From Opitutia bacterium Tous-C4FEB (lineage in GTDB: Bacteria > Verrucomicrobiota > Verrucomicrobiia > Opitutales > Opitutaceae), in NCBI GenBank assembly GCA_002304445.1, contig NEVA01000020.1:1-59051 (forward strand): a stretch of 59,051 bases of DNA, given 5' to 3'. The notes beneath the pieces are model-generated. The model worked only from the letters and a program-made list of their open reading frames with translations, searched no databases and was not told where the DNA came from. The translations under genes were made by a program, and so were the position numbers. This document shows, in pieces, positions 17,673-26,886 of the stretch (positions are counted from its first letter, which is position 1; every line of letters begins with the position of its first letter).

Positions 17673-19223
17673 ATGCGTCCACCCCTCCTCCTCGCCTTCG
17701 TCCTTGCGTGCGCCCTCCGCGCCGCCGTTGTCCCCATCCCCACCGAGATCGTCCCCGAGCGCATCCCCGGCGCCAAACCGAAGAACGTCATCCTCATCCT
17801 CACCGACGACCACCGCTACGATGCGATGGGCTTCATGGGCCATCCCGTCGCCGAGACGCCCCACCTCGACGCCCTCGCGCGCAACGGCGTCCACGTCAAA
17901 AACGCCCTCGTCACCACCGCCCTCTGCTCGCCCAGCCGCGCCTCCATTCTCACCGGCCTCTACACCTTTCGCCACCGCGTCATCGACAACAACCGCGCCA
18001 TTCCCCCCGGCACCGTTTACTTCCCGCAGTATCTCCAGCGCGCCGGCTTCGCCACGGCCTTTTTTGGCAAGTGGCACATGGGCGGCGAGGGCGACCAGCC
18101 CCAGCCCGGCTTCGACCGCTGGGTGAGTTTCCGCGGCCAGGGCGAATACCTGCCGCCCACGCCCAACTACACGCTCAACGTCGACGGCCGCCGCGAAAAA
18201 CAAAAGGGCTACATCACCGATGAGCTCACCGACTACGCCGTCGATTGGCTTCGCCGCCAAAAGCCCGCCGAGAAACCGTTCTTCATCTATCTCTCGCACA
18301 AAGCCGTCCACGCCAACTTCACCCCTGCTCCCCGTCACGAGGGAAAATTCGCCCACAAGAACTTCGTTCTGCCCGCCACCGCCGCCAACACCCCGGAGAA
18401 TTACGCCGGCAAACCCCGCTGGCTCCGCGACCAGCGCAACTCCTGGCACGGCGTTGATTTTCCCTATCACAGCGACCTCGACATCACGAATTACTACCGC
18501 CGCTACTGCGAAACCCTCCTCGCCGTGGACGACAGCGTCGGCCGCATCGTCGCCGAACTCAAAACCCTCGGCGTCCACGACGACACCCTCATTCTCTACA
18601 TGGGCGACAACGGCTTCATGTTCGGCGAGCACGGCCTCATCGACAAACGCGTCGCCTACGAACCGTCGATCCGCATCCCCATGCTCATGCAGTGTCCGTC
18701 CCTCTTCCCCGGCGGCCGCGTGATCGACCAGGTCGTCGCCAATCTCGACGTCGGCCCCACCATCATGACGGCCATGGGCCTCAAGCCGCCCGCCCACATG
18801 GACGGCCTGAACTTCCTGCCCCTCGCCCGCGGCGAACCGACGCCTTGGCGCGACGCCTTCCTCTACGTTTACTACTGGGAGAAAAACTTCCCGCAGTCCC
18901 CCACCGTCTTCGCCCTGCGCGGCGACCGCTACAAATTCATCAGCTACTACGGCCTCTGGGATGTCGACGAGCTCTACGATCTCCAAACCGATCCGCACGA
19001 GACGAAGAATCTGTTTTACGATCCCGCCCACCGTAAAACCGCCGAGGCGATGGAAGCCCAACTCTACGCCCGCATGGACGAACTCGGCGGTATGAGCATC
19101 CCGCTCAACGCCCCCAAAGGCGGCATCAACAACAAGCGCCTCCTCGACCGCGGCGGCCAGACCGGCGCCGATTTCCCCGCCCCCTTCGTCGTCGAAAAAC
19201 CGCTGAACCAAAACGCGAAATAG
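17673..19223 (+). CDS. Secreted type I sulfatase
   Basis: Formylglycine-dependent sulfatase of 516 residues with a signal peptide (LLLAFVLACALRAA). Metal ligands are in LTDDHRYD, the modified Cys85 lies in CSPSRASILTG, and FFGKWHMGG and the distal MGDNGF carry further active-site residues. The C-terminus has ELYDLQTDPHETKNL, a family hallmark. It hydrolyses sulfate esters of a glycan in the periplasm or outside; the substrate cannot be named. It needs a formylglycine-generating enzyme, which is not in the window. First of three plus-strand sulfatases within 6 kb. Confidence 0.93.
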   Translation: MRPPLLLAFVLACALRAAVVPIPTEIVPERIPGAKPKNVILILTDDHRYDAMGFMGHPVAETPHLDALARNGVHVKNALVTTALCSPSRASILTGLYTFRHRVIDNNRAIPPGTVYFPQYLQRAGFATAFFGKWHMGGEGDQPQPGFDRWVSFRGQGEYLPPTPNYTLNVDGRREKQKGYITDELTDYAVDWLRRQKPAEKPFFIYLSHKAVHANFTPAPRHEGKFAHKNFVLPATAANTPENYAGKPRWLRDQRNSWHGVDFPYHSDLDITNYYRRYCETLLAVDDSVGRIVAELKTLGVHDDTLILYMGDNGFMFGEHGLIDKRVAYEPSIRIPMLMQCPSLFPGGRVIDQVVANLDVGPTIMTAMGLKPPAHMDGLNFLPLARGEPTPWRDAFLYVYYWEKNFPQSPTVFALRGDRYKFISYYGLWDVDELYDLQTDPHETKNLFYDPAHRKTAEAMEAQLYARMDELGGMSIPLNAPKGGINNKRLLDRGGQTGADFPAPFVVEKPLNQNAK

Positions 19224-19359
19224 CCGGCGCGAGCGCACCCGTACGCTCTACAAACCGCAGAAATCGTAGTGCCGCCACTTCGAGGCGTTCCAACTCCCTC
19301 GCCGCCCCGAGCAACGTTTGCCTCCCTCCCTTCGTCCATCCGCCATCACCTCATTCCCC

Positions 19360-21036
19360 ATGAAACGACTCCTCTCTCGCGCCCCCCTTCGCCTGCTCGC
19401 TCTTGCTTTGATTCTATCCGGCTCGGCTTCGCTCTCCGCCGCTGCCGCCGAAACCGCCAAACGTCCCAACATCCTCTTTGTCTTCGCCGACGACTGGGGC
19501 CGCTACGCCAGCGCCTACGCCAAGCTCGACGGTCCCGGCACCCTCAGCGACGCCGTGCAAACGCCGAACTTCGACCGCATCGCCCGCGAGGGCGTGCTCT
19601 TCCGCAAAGCCTTCGTCTCGGCCCCCAGTTGCACGCCCTGCCGCAGCGCCCTGCTCTCGGGCCAACACTTTTGGCGCACCGGCCGCGGCTCGATTCTCCG
19701 CGGCGCCGTCTGGGATTACACCAATCCTTCCTACGCCCTCCTCCTCGGCGAATCCGGCTACCACCTCGGCGAGACTTACAAGGTCTGGGGCCCCGGCACG
19801 CCCAACGACGCGCCCTACGGCGCCGGCAAACACGCCTACGAAAAGGCCGGCAATCGCTTCAACAAGTTCTCCACCCACGTCACGAACTTGGTCGCCAAAG
19901 GCCAGCCGCTCGCCGCCGCGAAAAACGAAATCTACGCCGAGGTCCGCGCCAACTTCGACGCCTTCCTCGCCGACCGTAAACCCGGCCAACCATTCTGCTA
20001 CTGGTTCGGCCCGACCAACGTTCACCGCAAGTGGATGAAAGGCTCCGGTCTAAAGCTCTGGGGCATCCAACCCGATTCCCTCAAAGGTAAAATGCCCGCC
20101 TTCCTACCCGATGTCCCCGAGGTCCGCGAAGACTTCGCCGATTACCTCGGCGAGGCCCAAGCCCTCGACACCGCCCTCGGCCTGCTGGTCGCCCGCCTCA
20201 CGGAAATCGGCGAATTGGACAACACGCTCATCGTCGTCAGCGGCGATCACGGCGCACCCGGTTTCCCCCACGGCAAGTGCAACCTCTACGATTTCGGCTC
20301 CGCCGTCTCCCTCGCCATCCGCGGCCCCGGCGTCACCGGCGGCCGGGTCGTCGACGACCTGATCACCTTGCCCGACCTCGCCCCCACTTTCCTCGAAGCC
20401 GGCGGCCTCAAACCGCCCGCCGTCATGACGGGCCGCAGCTTAGTGAATCTCCTGCGCTCGCCCAAGTCCGGCCAAGTCGAAGCCGCCCGTGACGCCGTTT
20501 ACATCGGCCGCGAACGCCACGTCGAGAGCGCCCGCGCCGATTTCATGCCGTATCCGCAACGCGCGATCCGCACCCACGATTTCCTCTACATCGTCAACTT
20601 CCGCCCCGACCGCTGGCCCATCGGCGATCCCTACCGGCTCGACGGCGACAACCCACCCACGGTCGAAGAACTCACCGAGGAGACGCGCGTCACGTTGCCC
20701 GATGAAGACGCCGGCCCCACCAAAGCCTGGCTCGTCACCCACCGCAACGACCCGCAGTGGAAACGCCACTTCGAGTGGGCCTATGGCAAACGCCCGCGCG
20801 AAGAGCTCTACGACCTTAAATCCGACCCGCAACAACTGCGCAACGTCGCCGCCGAGCCCGCCTACGCCGCCGCCCGCGCCGCCCTAGAAAAGCGCCTGAT
20901 GGACGAGCTCACGCGCACCGGCGACCCGCGCCTCATCGACAACGGCAAATTCTTCGAAACCCCGCCCATGTCCGGCCCCGTCAACGATCCCGACATCCCC
21001 GCCGCGAAAAAAGCCAAAGCCCCCGTCAAGAAGTAG
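19360..21036 (+). CDS. Secreted type I sulfatase with GxxWGPG-type active site
   Basis: Sulfatase of 558 residues from the ATG at 19360, which gives a good signal peptide (LRLLALALILSGSASLSAAAA); the frame opens 42 bases further upstream. Motifs are FVFADDWG (metal), the formylglycine Cys91 in SCTPCRSALLSG, YKVWGPG in place of the GKWH motif, and SGDHGAPGF. The C-terminus carries ELYDLKSDPQQLRNV and GDPRLIDNG. The WGPG variant and the GDPR tail are shared with the sulfatase at 31073, so these two belong to one subfamily, different from the ones at 17673 and 21861. The gap to the first sulfatase is 136 bases. Confidence 0.92.
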   Translation: MKRLLSRAPLRLLALALILSGSASLSAAAAETAKRPNILFVFADDWGRYASAYAKLDGPGTLSDAVQTPNFDRIAREGVLFRKAFVSAPSCTPCRSALLSGQHFWRTGRGSILRGAVWDYTNPSYALLLGESGYHLGETYKVWGPGTPNDAPYGAGKHAYEKAGNRFNKFSTHVTNLVAKGQPLAAAKNEIYAEVRANFDAFLADRKPGQPFCYWFGPTNVHRKWMKGSGLKLWGIQPDSLKGKMPAFLPDVPEVREDFADYLGEAQALDTALGLLVARLTEIGELDNTLIVVSGDHGAPGFPHGKCNLYDFGSAVSLAIRGPGVTGGRVVDDLITLPDLAPTFLEAGGLKPPAVMTGRSLVNLLRSPKSGQVEAARDAVYIGRERHVESARADFMPYPQRAIRTHDFLYIVNFRPDRWPIGDPYRLDGDNPPTVEELTEETRVTLPDEDAGPTKAWLVTHRNDPQWKRHFEWAYGKRPREELYDLKSDPQQLRNVAAEPAYAAARAALEKRLMDELTRTGDPRLIDNGKFFETPPMSGPVNDPDIPAAKKAKAPVKK

Positions 21037-21091
21037 CCCTCTGAGATCCGAACCTCATTATTCGCAGCCTGCCCCGCCACACTCCCGGCGC

Positions 21092-21328
21092 TTACCGTTC
21101 ATCGCCGTGCATCGGCGGCACATCCGGCGAGGCCGCCAAGAAAGCAGCGTAGTCCTCGCGTACACCGCGTGCGGCCCTCTGCCGGAGGTGCTCGACCGAC
21201 AGTAGCGCGCTCAATTTTTCCCCCGCAGCTGAAGACAGCAGCTGGTCCATCGTCACCCCTTCGCTGGCCGCATACTCGCGGAGCTGCCGCGCGAGACTTT
21301 CGGGCATTTGGATCGTGAGAGTGCTCAT
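21092..21328 (-). CDS. Ribbon-helix-helix antitoxin
   Basis: Protein of 78 residues whose N-terminus (STLTIQMPESLARQLREYAA) is a typical ribbon-helix-helix DNA-binding and dimerisation unit, with an Ala-rich C-terminal tail (LRQRAARGVREDYAAFLAA) that would wrap the toxin. Its ATG overlaps the TGA of the PIN-domain gene by four bases (ATGA), so the toxin gene comes first, the reverse of the common order. Expected to neutralise the PIN RNase and repress the operon. Confidence 0.8.
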   Translation of the reverse strand: MSTLTIQMPESLARQLREYAASEGVTMDQLLSSAAGEKLSALLSVEHLRQRAARGVREDYAAFLAASPDVPPMHGDER

Positions 21329-21744
21329 GACGATTGGGCGAGTTGCTTTAAGAAGTCAGAAGGCGGCAGTGCTGCAACTCCCCATTTCTCGGCGCCGCGG
21401 AAGTCCCGAAGATTGTGGGTGACGATCGTCTTGGCTCCGGCCGCGACCGCAAGCTCCAGCAGCATATCGTCACTTGGATCGGGTAGCATTGGGCGCCACG
21501 TGAAGAAAATTTCCTGAAGGTGGCTCGCCGACAGCAGAAAATCCAAGAAACCCTCGGCCTGCGCCGGCGGACGCCCGAGGAGATTCTCGGGGCGCAGTAA
21601 GACGGCGCGGTATTCGAGAAACAACGGCACCGACACCGCCGGAGTGAAGCGCTCGTCGGGAAGTTGGGAAAGCAGCGCGTGAGACGCTCCATTTCGCGAA
21701 CGGGACGCCGCCACCAATACGTTGGTATCGAGCACCACTCTCAT
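21325..21744 (-). CDS. PIN-domain toxin (probable RNase)
   Basis: Protein of 139 residues from the ATG at 21744. It begins MRVVLDTNVLVAASRS with the first conserved PIN Asp, has an acidic central part (LEYRAVLLRPEN) and the second Asp cluster DPSDDMLLELAVAAGAKTIVTHN, followed by LRDF. This is the pattern of the putative PIN-family toxin components of type II systems. The frame continues upstream to 21957 but that part is low-complexity and overlaps the next sulfatase start, so it is not used. Translationally coupled to the antitoxin by an ATGA overlap. Confidence 0.82.
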   Translation of the reverse strand: MRVVLDTNVLVAASRSRNGASHALLSQLPDERFTPAVSVPLFLEYRAVLLRPENLLGRPPAQAEGFLDFLLSASHLQEIFFTWRPMLPDPSDDMLLELAVAAGAKTIVTHNLRDFRGAEKWGVAALPPSDFLKQLAQSS

Positions 21745-21860
21745 GCCGCGAATTACTCCACCCCTTCGCTCCGTTTTCAAGTCCAGTCGAATGGCGCAGT
21801 CCTTACTGCTGCCCCCACGCTCGACAAGTCGCCGGATTCTGCGTGCATCGGACCACCCGT

Positions 21861-23375
21861 ATGAACTACCCCCGCCTCTTTTCCCTCCTTCGCCCTCTCG
21901 CTTTTTCCCTCCTCCTCTCCCTCGCCCTTTCCGCCGCAACCGCGACTGCCGCCACACCCGCGAAGCGCCCGCCCAACATCGTCTTCTTCCTCGCCGACGA
22001 CCTCGGCCGCCAAGACCTCGGCAGCTACGGCAGCACGTTCTACGAGACCCCGCACCTCGACCGCCTCGCCCGCGAGGGCGCGCGCTTCACCGATGCCTAC
22101 GCCGCCTGCCCCGTCTGCTCCCCCACGCGCGCCAGCGTCCTCACCGGCCAGTGGCCCCAGCGCACCGGCATCACCGACTACATCGGTGCCCCGCAATCCG
22201 CCGCGTGGAAACGCAACACCCCGCTCCTCCCCGCCGACTACACCGACCGCCTCGCCCTCGACGCGCCCACGCTCGCCAAATCCCTAAAAACCGCCGGCTA
22301 CGCCACGTTCTTCGCCGGCAAATGGCACCTCGGCCCCGCGGGCTGGTGGCCCGAAAATCAGGGCTTTGATCATAACTTTGGTGGCATCGACAAGGGTGGC
22401 CCCTACGGCGGAAAACAATACTTCTCCCCCTACGGTAACCCCCGCCTGACCGACGGCCCGCCCGGCGAACACCTCGAAGACCGGCTCGCCACCGAGGCCG
22501 GCAAATTCATGGCCGACCACAAAGACCGCCCCTTCCTCATCTACTTCCCGTTCTACTCCGTTCACACGCCGCTCATGACCCGGCCCGAGCTGAAAAAGAA
22601 ATACGAAGACAAACGCGCCCGCCTCGCGCTCACCGAGAAATGGGGCCGCGAAGCACCGCGCGACGTTCGCCTCACCCAAGCCCACGCCGTTTACGCCGGC
22701 ATGGTCGAAACCATGGACCTCGCCGTCGGCCAGATCCTCGCCCAGCTCGACGCCCTCGGCCTCGCCGAAAACACGATCGTGATCTTCACCAGTGACAACG
22801 GCGGCCTCTCCACCAGCGAAGGCTCGCCCACCTCCAATCTACCACTCCGCGCCGGCAAAGGCTGGATGTATGAAGGCGGCATCCGCGAACCGCTCATCGT
22901 GCGCTGGCCCGGCGTCGCGCGGCCCGGCTCCGTCATCACCGCGGCCGTGAGCAGCCCCGATTTCTTCCCCACCTTCCTCGCCGCCGCCGGCGCGAAGCCC
23001 GCTCCCGGCCAGATTCTCGACGGCATCGACCTCAAGCCCATTTTGCTCGGCGCCGCCGCCCCCGATCGCGCGCTCTTCTGGCACTACCCGCACTATGGCA
23101 ACCAAGGCGGTGCCCCCGCCGCCGCCGTCCGCCGCGGCCCCTGGAAACTCATCCACTGGTTTGAAGGCGACCGCTTCGAACTCTTCAACGTCGATACCGA
23201 CCTCGCCGAAAGCACCGACCTCGCCGCCCGCGAACCCGCCCGCGTCGCAGCCCTCCGCACCGAGCTCGCCGCGTGGCAAAAAAATGTCGGCGCCAAATTC
23301 CCCACGCCCAACCCCGCCTACGACCCCGCCAAACCAAACGGCCGCGAAGCCCCCCGCCCCGCCGCGAAAAAATAG
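21861..23375 (+). CDS. Secreted arylsulfatase A-type sulfatase
   Basis: Sulfatase of 504 residues with a signal peptide rich in Leu/Ser (FSLLRPLAFSLLLSLALSAA). It carries FFLADDLGRQDLGSYG (metal), the formylglycine Cys86 in VCSPTRASVLTG, AGKWHLGPAGWWPENQGFD and FTSDNGG. The sequence CSPTRAS...GQWPQRTGITD resembles S1_16-type enzymes. A GTG 18 bases upstream is in frame; the ATG is preferred. It is divergent from the toxin-antitoxin pair and the last of the three clustered sulfatases. Confidence 0.92.
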   Translation: MNYPRLFSLLRPLAFSLLLSLALSAATATAATPAKRPPNIVFFLADDLGRQDLGSYGSTFYETPHLDRLAREGARFTDAYAACPVCSPTRASVLTGQWPQRTGITDYIGAPQSAAWKRNTPLLPADYTDRLALDAPTLAKSLKTAGYATFFAGKWHLGPAGWWPENQGFDHNFGGIDKGGPYGGKQYFSPYGNPRLTDGPPGEHLEDRLATEAGKFMADHKDRPFLIYFPFYSVHTPLMTRPELKKKYEDKRARLALTEKWGREAPRDVRLTQAHAVYAGMVETMDLAVGQILAQLDALGLAENTIVIFTSDNGGLSTSEGSPTSNLPLRAGKGWMYEGGIREPLIVRWPGVARPGSVITAAVSSPDFFPTFLAAAGAKPAPGQILDGIDLKPILLGAAAPDRALFWHYPHYGNQGGAPAAAVRRGPWKLIHWFEGDRFELFNVDTDLAESTDLAAREPARVAALRTELAAWQKNVGAKFPTPNPAYDPAKPNGREAPRPAAKK

Positions 23376-23396
23376 CGGTTCTCGGATAGGATCATC

Positions 23397-23432
23397 CGTC
23401 ATTGCAAGGAGCGCAGCGGCGAAGCGATCCAG
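23397..23432. repeat. Intergenic repeat, copy 1
   Basis: The core AAGGAGCGCAGCGGCGAAGC belongs to a short repeat that is common between genes of many bacteria. A second copy lies at 23538-23571 in the same direction; the two agree in 28 of 33 aligned bases. No transposase is nearby. Confidence 0.6.
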
Positions 23433-23485
23433 CTCGACTACCACAGCGCGAAGCGCCGCGACAAAGTCATCGATCCCCCGGGTGG

Positions 23486-23504
23486 CACGGGCATTTTGCC
23501 CGTG
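23486..23504. repeat. Perfect 7-pair hairpin CACGGGC/GCCCGTG
   Basis: Arms at 23486-23492 and 23498-23504 with loop ATTTT. It lies between the two intergenic repeat copies and has no downstream T-tract of note, so it is more likely a repeat element than a terminator. Confidence 0.5.
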
Positions 23505-23537
23505 GTTTCATTCCGACCGACCGCTATGCACCGTCTT

Positions 23538-23571
23538 TCATCGTGAGGAGCGCAGCGACGAAGCGGTCCAG
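23538..23571. repeat. Intergenic repeat, copy 2
   Basis: Core GAGGAGCGCAGCGACGAAGC, aligned with copy 1 at 23397-23432. It directly abuts the broken toxin-like frame on the minus strand, which suggests it marks the truncation point. Confidence 0.6.
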
Positions 23572-23579
23572 TTAGCCCG

Positions 23580-23720
23580 GACTGCGCCGCAACAAACTCG
23601 CTCGCCTCCTTTTCGAAGACGACGCGAAAGCGACCCAACTCATTCACGGGCGATCCAGGCTTCGAGGGCTTCCGCGGTCACGAAACGGCCCGACTGAACG
23701 GCTCGAATTTTCCGAGCGCC
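23580..23720 (-). pseudogene. Possible relic of a RelBE/ParDE-type toxin-antitoxin pair
   Basis: On the minus strand a frame ends RAVQSGRFVTAEALEAWIAR-E (stop 23640-23642), which looks like the C-terminal tail of a ribbon-helix-helix antitoxin. It overlaps a second frame starting at the GTG 23647 that reads GRFRVVFEKEASEFVAAQSG, like the N-terminus of a RelE-type toxin, and then runs into the repeat at 23571. Only about 20 residues of each are recognisable, so this is a weak call. Confidence 0.3.
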
Positions 23721-23862
23721 GCAGGAAGTCCACGTTGCGCACCAACCACCCATTTTTCGTAGGCCCGACGCGAGGGGTGGCGAAGGCGGCAACGCCCTTC
23801 GGACGTCAGCCCTCAACATCAAGTCCCTCGGCGAAGACCGGCCCGCCCGGGGACCGCATCCA

Positions 23863-24060
23863 TCCGACAGGTGGAAGCAGTTGTTCATGCCGGTGGACTG
23901 AAAACTCCAACTCAACGTCCACATTCTGATGCAGGAACGTTCGCCGCTTTTGAATGATGCGGTGGTCGGACCCAACAGCACCTCCATTGAGCTGGGGGCG
24001 TGGACCGTCCTTCCGCGTGAAACGGGTTCCTTCAGGCTCGCCAGCACGTTTCGCTTCTGA
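23863..24060 (+). pseudogene. C-terminal remnant of a TonB-dependent receptor
   Basis: The frame reads RWKQLFMPVD, a TGA (23899-23901), then KLQLNVHILMQERSPLLNDA and further to GSFRLASTFRF before the stop at 24058-24060. This is the last barrel strands of an Opitutaceae-type receptor: D-W-K-(I/L)-QLNV-N-L near the end and a terminal aromatic strand. The TGA sits where the family has Trp. The upstream part of the gene is missing. It ends 28 bases before the ATG of an intact receptor. Confidence 0.65.
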
Positions 24061-24088
24061 GCTCCTCCCGCGAACCTCTTACAACCCC

Positions 24089-26872
24089 ATGAAATCCTGC
24101 TTCCCATGCACCCTCGCGGTCTTGCTTGCCGTGACCGCAATTCCGGCGGACGCGCAAAACGCGTCCGCTCCTCAAGCCGACGAGACCCTCGTGCTCAATC
24201 CCTTCACCGTCTCCACCGCCATGGATCGCGGCTACGCCGCCAGCAGCACGCTCGCCGGCACGCGGCTCAACACTTCGCTTCGCGATGTCGCCGCCGCGGT
24301 TACCGTCATCACCCCCGAGTTCATGGCCGACCTCGGCGCCTTCACCCTCCAAGATGCCGTGGGCTTCACCGTTAACGCCGAGCTCAATCCGTCGAACTTC
24401 AATACCGTCAACAACACCGTCGCATCTGCCCGCATCCGCGGCGCGCGCGTCAACGGCAACACTCAGGACTTTTTCAACACGCAGCTTCCGCTTGATATCT
24501 ACAGCCTCGACCAGATCAGCATCAACCGCGGCCCCAACTCGCTGCTCTTCGGCGTCGGCAATCCCGCGGGGACGCTTACCGGCGTGGGCAAACGCGCGAT
24601 CTTCACCAACCGCTACGAGGTCGGCGCGAGCTTTGACCGCTGGGACGGATGGCGCGCCACCCTTGATCTCAACCAGGTGATCGTGCCGCAGCGCGTGGCC
24701 CTGCGCGTCGCCGCGCTTCACCGCGACACCAAGCATTTCCTCCGGCCGTCGTTCTGGGAGGAAGATCGCCTCTACTTCGCCGGCACGGGTCGGCTCTTCA
24801 TGCGCCGCCACTGGAATTCCACGCTCCGCTTCAACGCGGAATTTGCGACGAGCGACCGCGTCGTGCCCGATCTCCGCACTCCGACCGACATCGTCTCCCC
24901 ATGGATCAATGCCGGATCCAACCTCGTCTCCGGGATTCGCGGTGCGACCACCGTCGCGTTACTCCCTCCCGGCAATGTCCGCGCCGCCGGCACCAACCAA
25001 TTGGTCGTCATCGACGGCAGTCCGACGGCCATTCCCGTCCTCAACTGGCTCAATACCGCGCGGGGCGGCGTGACCGGCTTTCAAAACCGTGCGCTCAACA
25101 ATTCGAGCCCGATTCCCATCACGCTTAATTACAACGGCGCAACGCGCAGCAGCGGCTACGACGGCAACAACTTCACCTTTTTCCTCGAACAGGAACTCGG
25201 CGAGGCGACCTCCGTGGAACTGGCCTACGGCCAGTCCGAGCGCGACCTCGATTGGGTTCGCTCCGACGGCGGCGGTCAGATCTTCGTGGATACCAACCGG
25301 CTCCTGCCAAACGGGGAACCCAATCCCAACGCGGGCAAATACTACACGCAGGGCACGAACCGCCTCCAGAAACAGTACGACCTCTCGCGTCAGGTGCGCG
25401 CGACCGTATCCCACGCTATCGATCTCCGCCGCACCAGCGCCTGGCTCGGCCAGCACCGCTTTGGCGCGCTGGCCAGCCGCGAGTTCGGCACCTTTGCACT
25501 CGACGATTATTACGAGACGAACGGCACGCCGCTCGCCGGGTTCCCCTCCCGAATCGACAACGTCCAGAATCGCCTCGTCCGCCGCAGCTATATCTACAAC
25601 GGAGCGGGCAATGTATGGCAGGCAGGCCGCACATTCGACGAAATCCCTGCGGTCAACTCCGGCGGCATCACCTCGCGCTACTACAACGAGCGTCCGCTCC
25701 GCAACGACAGCCGCACCGATTCCCTCGTGCTGGCCTTGCAGAGCAAGACACTGAAAGACCGCCTCGCGACGACGTTCGGCTACCGCTGGGACGACCTCAA
25801 GGGTTACAATCTCGCGCCCGCCACCACGGTGCGCCGCGCCGACGGTGAATTCCCCGGCTGGCGCGCCCTACCGCTCGAAACGTCGCCCAGCAGCACGCTG
25901 AAGAACGGCACCTTCACCGGCGGCATCGTCCTCCACGTCCTCCCCCAGCTGAGTTTTCAGGCGAACCAATCCGAGACCTCCGCGCCTGCACCCGGACTCT
26001 TCGACATGTATGGCCGCACGCTGCCCACACCTGTAGGCACCGGCGAGGACTACGGCGTGAAATTTTCACTCCTCGGCGGACGCCTCACCGGCACGCTCAC
26101 ACGCTACAAGAGCACGCAGGACAACCAGGCCATCTCCTCCATCCAGGCCCTCGGCCCGCGCATCAGTGCCATCGGGACCGTGCTCAACCTCCCGCAGCTC
26201 ATCGCCGTCACCGATCCGCGCGACACGCAGGACGTCGTCGCCAAAGGCTACGAGCTGGAACTGATCTACAATCCCACGGCCAATTGGCGCCTCGCGCTCA
26301 ACGCCAGCCGCAACAACAACGTCCTGAACAACGTCAACTCCCGCGCCGCCGCCTTTCTCACGGAAGTGATCTACCCGCTTGAGACGCAATTCGGCGCCGT
26401 CGTGGTGCCCAGCGGCCAGACCGTGCGCCAAGAGATCAACGATTTCCGCACCAGCATCCGCAACAACAAGACCGCCGTCGAGGGCCAGCAGGCCGAGCTG
26501 CTCCGGGAGTGGAACGGCAACCTCGTGACGAACTACCGTTTCTCAACCGGTCGCGCGAAAGGCATCAACCTCGGCGGCAATATCCAGTATCGCGGTTCCG
26601 CCGTCATCGGGTCGCTCGTAAATCCCACGACCAACCTCCCCGATTTTGCGAATCCCTTAAAGGGCACCGGCTACACGATCGTGGGCGTGCACGTCCGCTA
26701 CGAACGCCGCGTCTTCGGCAAATACGACTGGAACGTCTCGCTCCACGTCCGGAATCTCCTAGATGAAGACCGCCTGATCGAGAAGAGCGCCAGCGCGACC
26801 GACGGCGCGATCCTCATTTACGATCAGCTCGAGCCGCGTACCTGGCTGCTTTCGACTGGCGTGAAATTCTGA
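24089..26872 (+). CDS. TonB-dependent outer-membrane receptor
   Basis: Receptor of 927 residues from the ATG at 24089; the frame opens to 23954 but that part overlaps the remnant of another receptor. It has a signal peptide ending ADAQN, the segment TLVLNPFTVSTAMDRGYAAS, a plug domain with RIRGARVNGNTQDFF and INRGPNSLLFGVGNPAG, the family motif DTNRLLPNGEPNPNAGKYY in the barrel, and the C-terminal strand PRTWLLSTGVKF with terminal Phe. Ligand unknown; its position after three sulfatases suggests a sulfated oligosaccharide. The stop codon lies inside a 16-base palindrome (26871-26886). Confidence 0.92.
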   Translation: MKSCFPCTLAVLLAVTAIPADAQNASAPQADETLVLNPFTVSTAMDRGYAASSTLAGTRLNTSLRDVAAAVTVITPEFMADLGAFTLQDAVGFTVNAELNPSNFNTVNNTVASARIRGARVNGNTQDFFNTQLPLDIYSLDQISINRGPNSLLFGVGNPAGTLTGVGKRAIFTNRYEVGASFDRWDGWRATLDLNQVIVPQRVALRVAALHRDTKHFLRPSFWEEDRLYFAGTGRLFMRRHWNSTLRFNAEFATSDRVVPDLRTPTDIVSPWINAGSNLVSGIRGATTVALLPPGNVRAAGTNQLVVIDGSPTAIPVLNWLNTARGGVTGFQNRALNNSSPIPITLNYNGATRSSGYDGNNFTFFLEQELGEATSVELAYGQSERDLDWVRSDGGGQIFVDTNRLLPNGEPNPNAGKYYTQGTNRLQKQYDLSRQVRATVSHAIDLRRTSAWLGQHRFGALASREFGTFALDDYYETNGTPLAGFPSRIDNVQNRLVRRSYIYNGAGNVWQAGRTFDEIPAVNSGGITSRYYNERPLRNDSRTDSLVLALQSKTLKDRLATTFGYRWDDLKGYNLAPATTVRRADGEFPGWRALPLETSPSSTLKNGTFTGGIVLHVLPQLSFQANQSETSAPAPGLFDMYGRTLPTPVGTGEDYGVKFSLLGGRLTGTLTRYKSTQDNQAISSIQALGPRISAIGTVLNLPQLIAVTDPRDTQDVVAKGYELELIYNPTANWRLALNASRNNNVLNNVNSRAAAFLTEVIYPLETQFGAVVVPSGQTVRQEINDFRTSIRNNKTAVEGQQAELLREWNGNLVTNYRFSTGRAKGINLGGNIQYRGSAVIGSLVNPTTNLPDFANPLKGTGYTIVGVHVRYERRVFGKYDWNVSLHVRNLLDEDRLIEKSASATDGAILIYDQLEPRTWLLSTGVKF

Positions 26873-26886
26873 GCGGCCGGCCGCTC
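26871..26886. repeat. 16-base perfect palindrome GAGCGGCCGGCCGCTC
   Basis: It starts inside the stop codon of the receptor gene. No T-tract follows. More GC-rich inverted motifs (CCGGCCGCCGGCC) follow within 50 bases. The rest of 26887-27165 shows no gene that I can support. Confidence 0.5.

Noticed and set aside
17595-19238. 547-codon minus-strand frame opposite the first sulfatase
   Set aside because: Composition is a shadow of the sulfatase coding strand and no motif is present.
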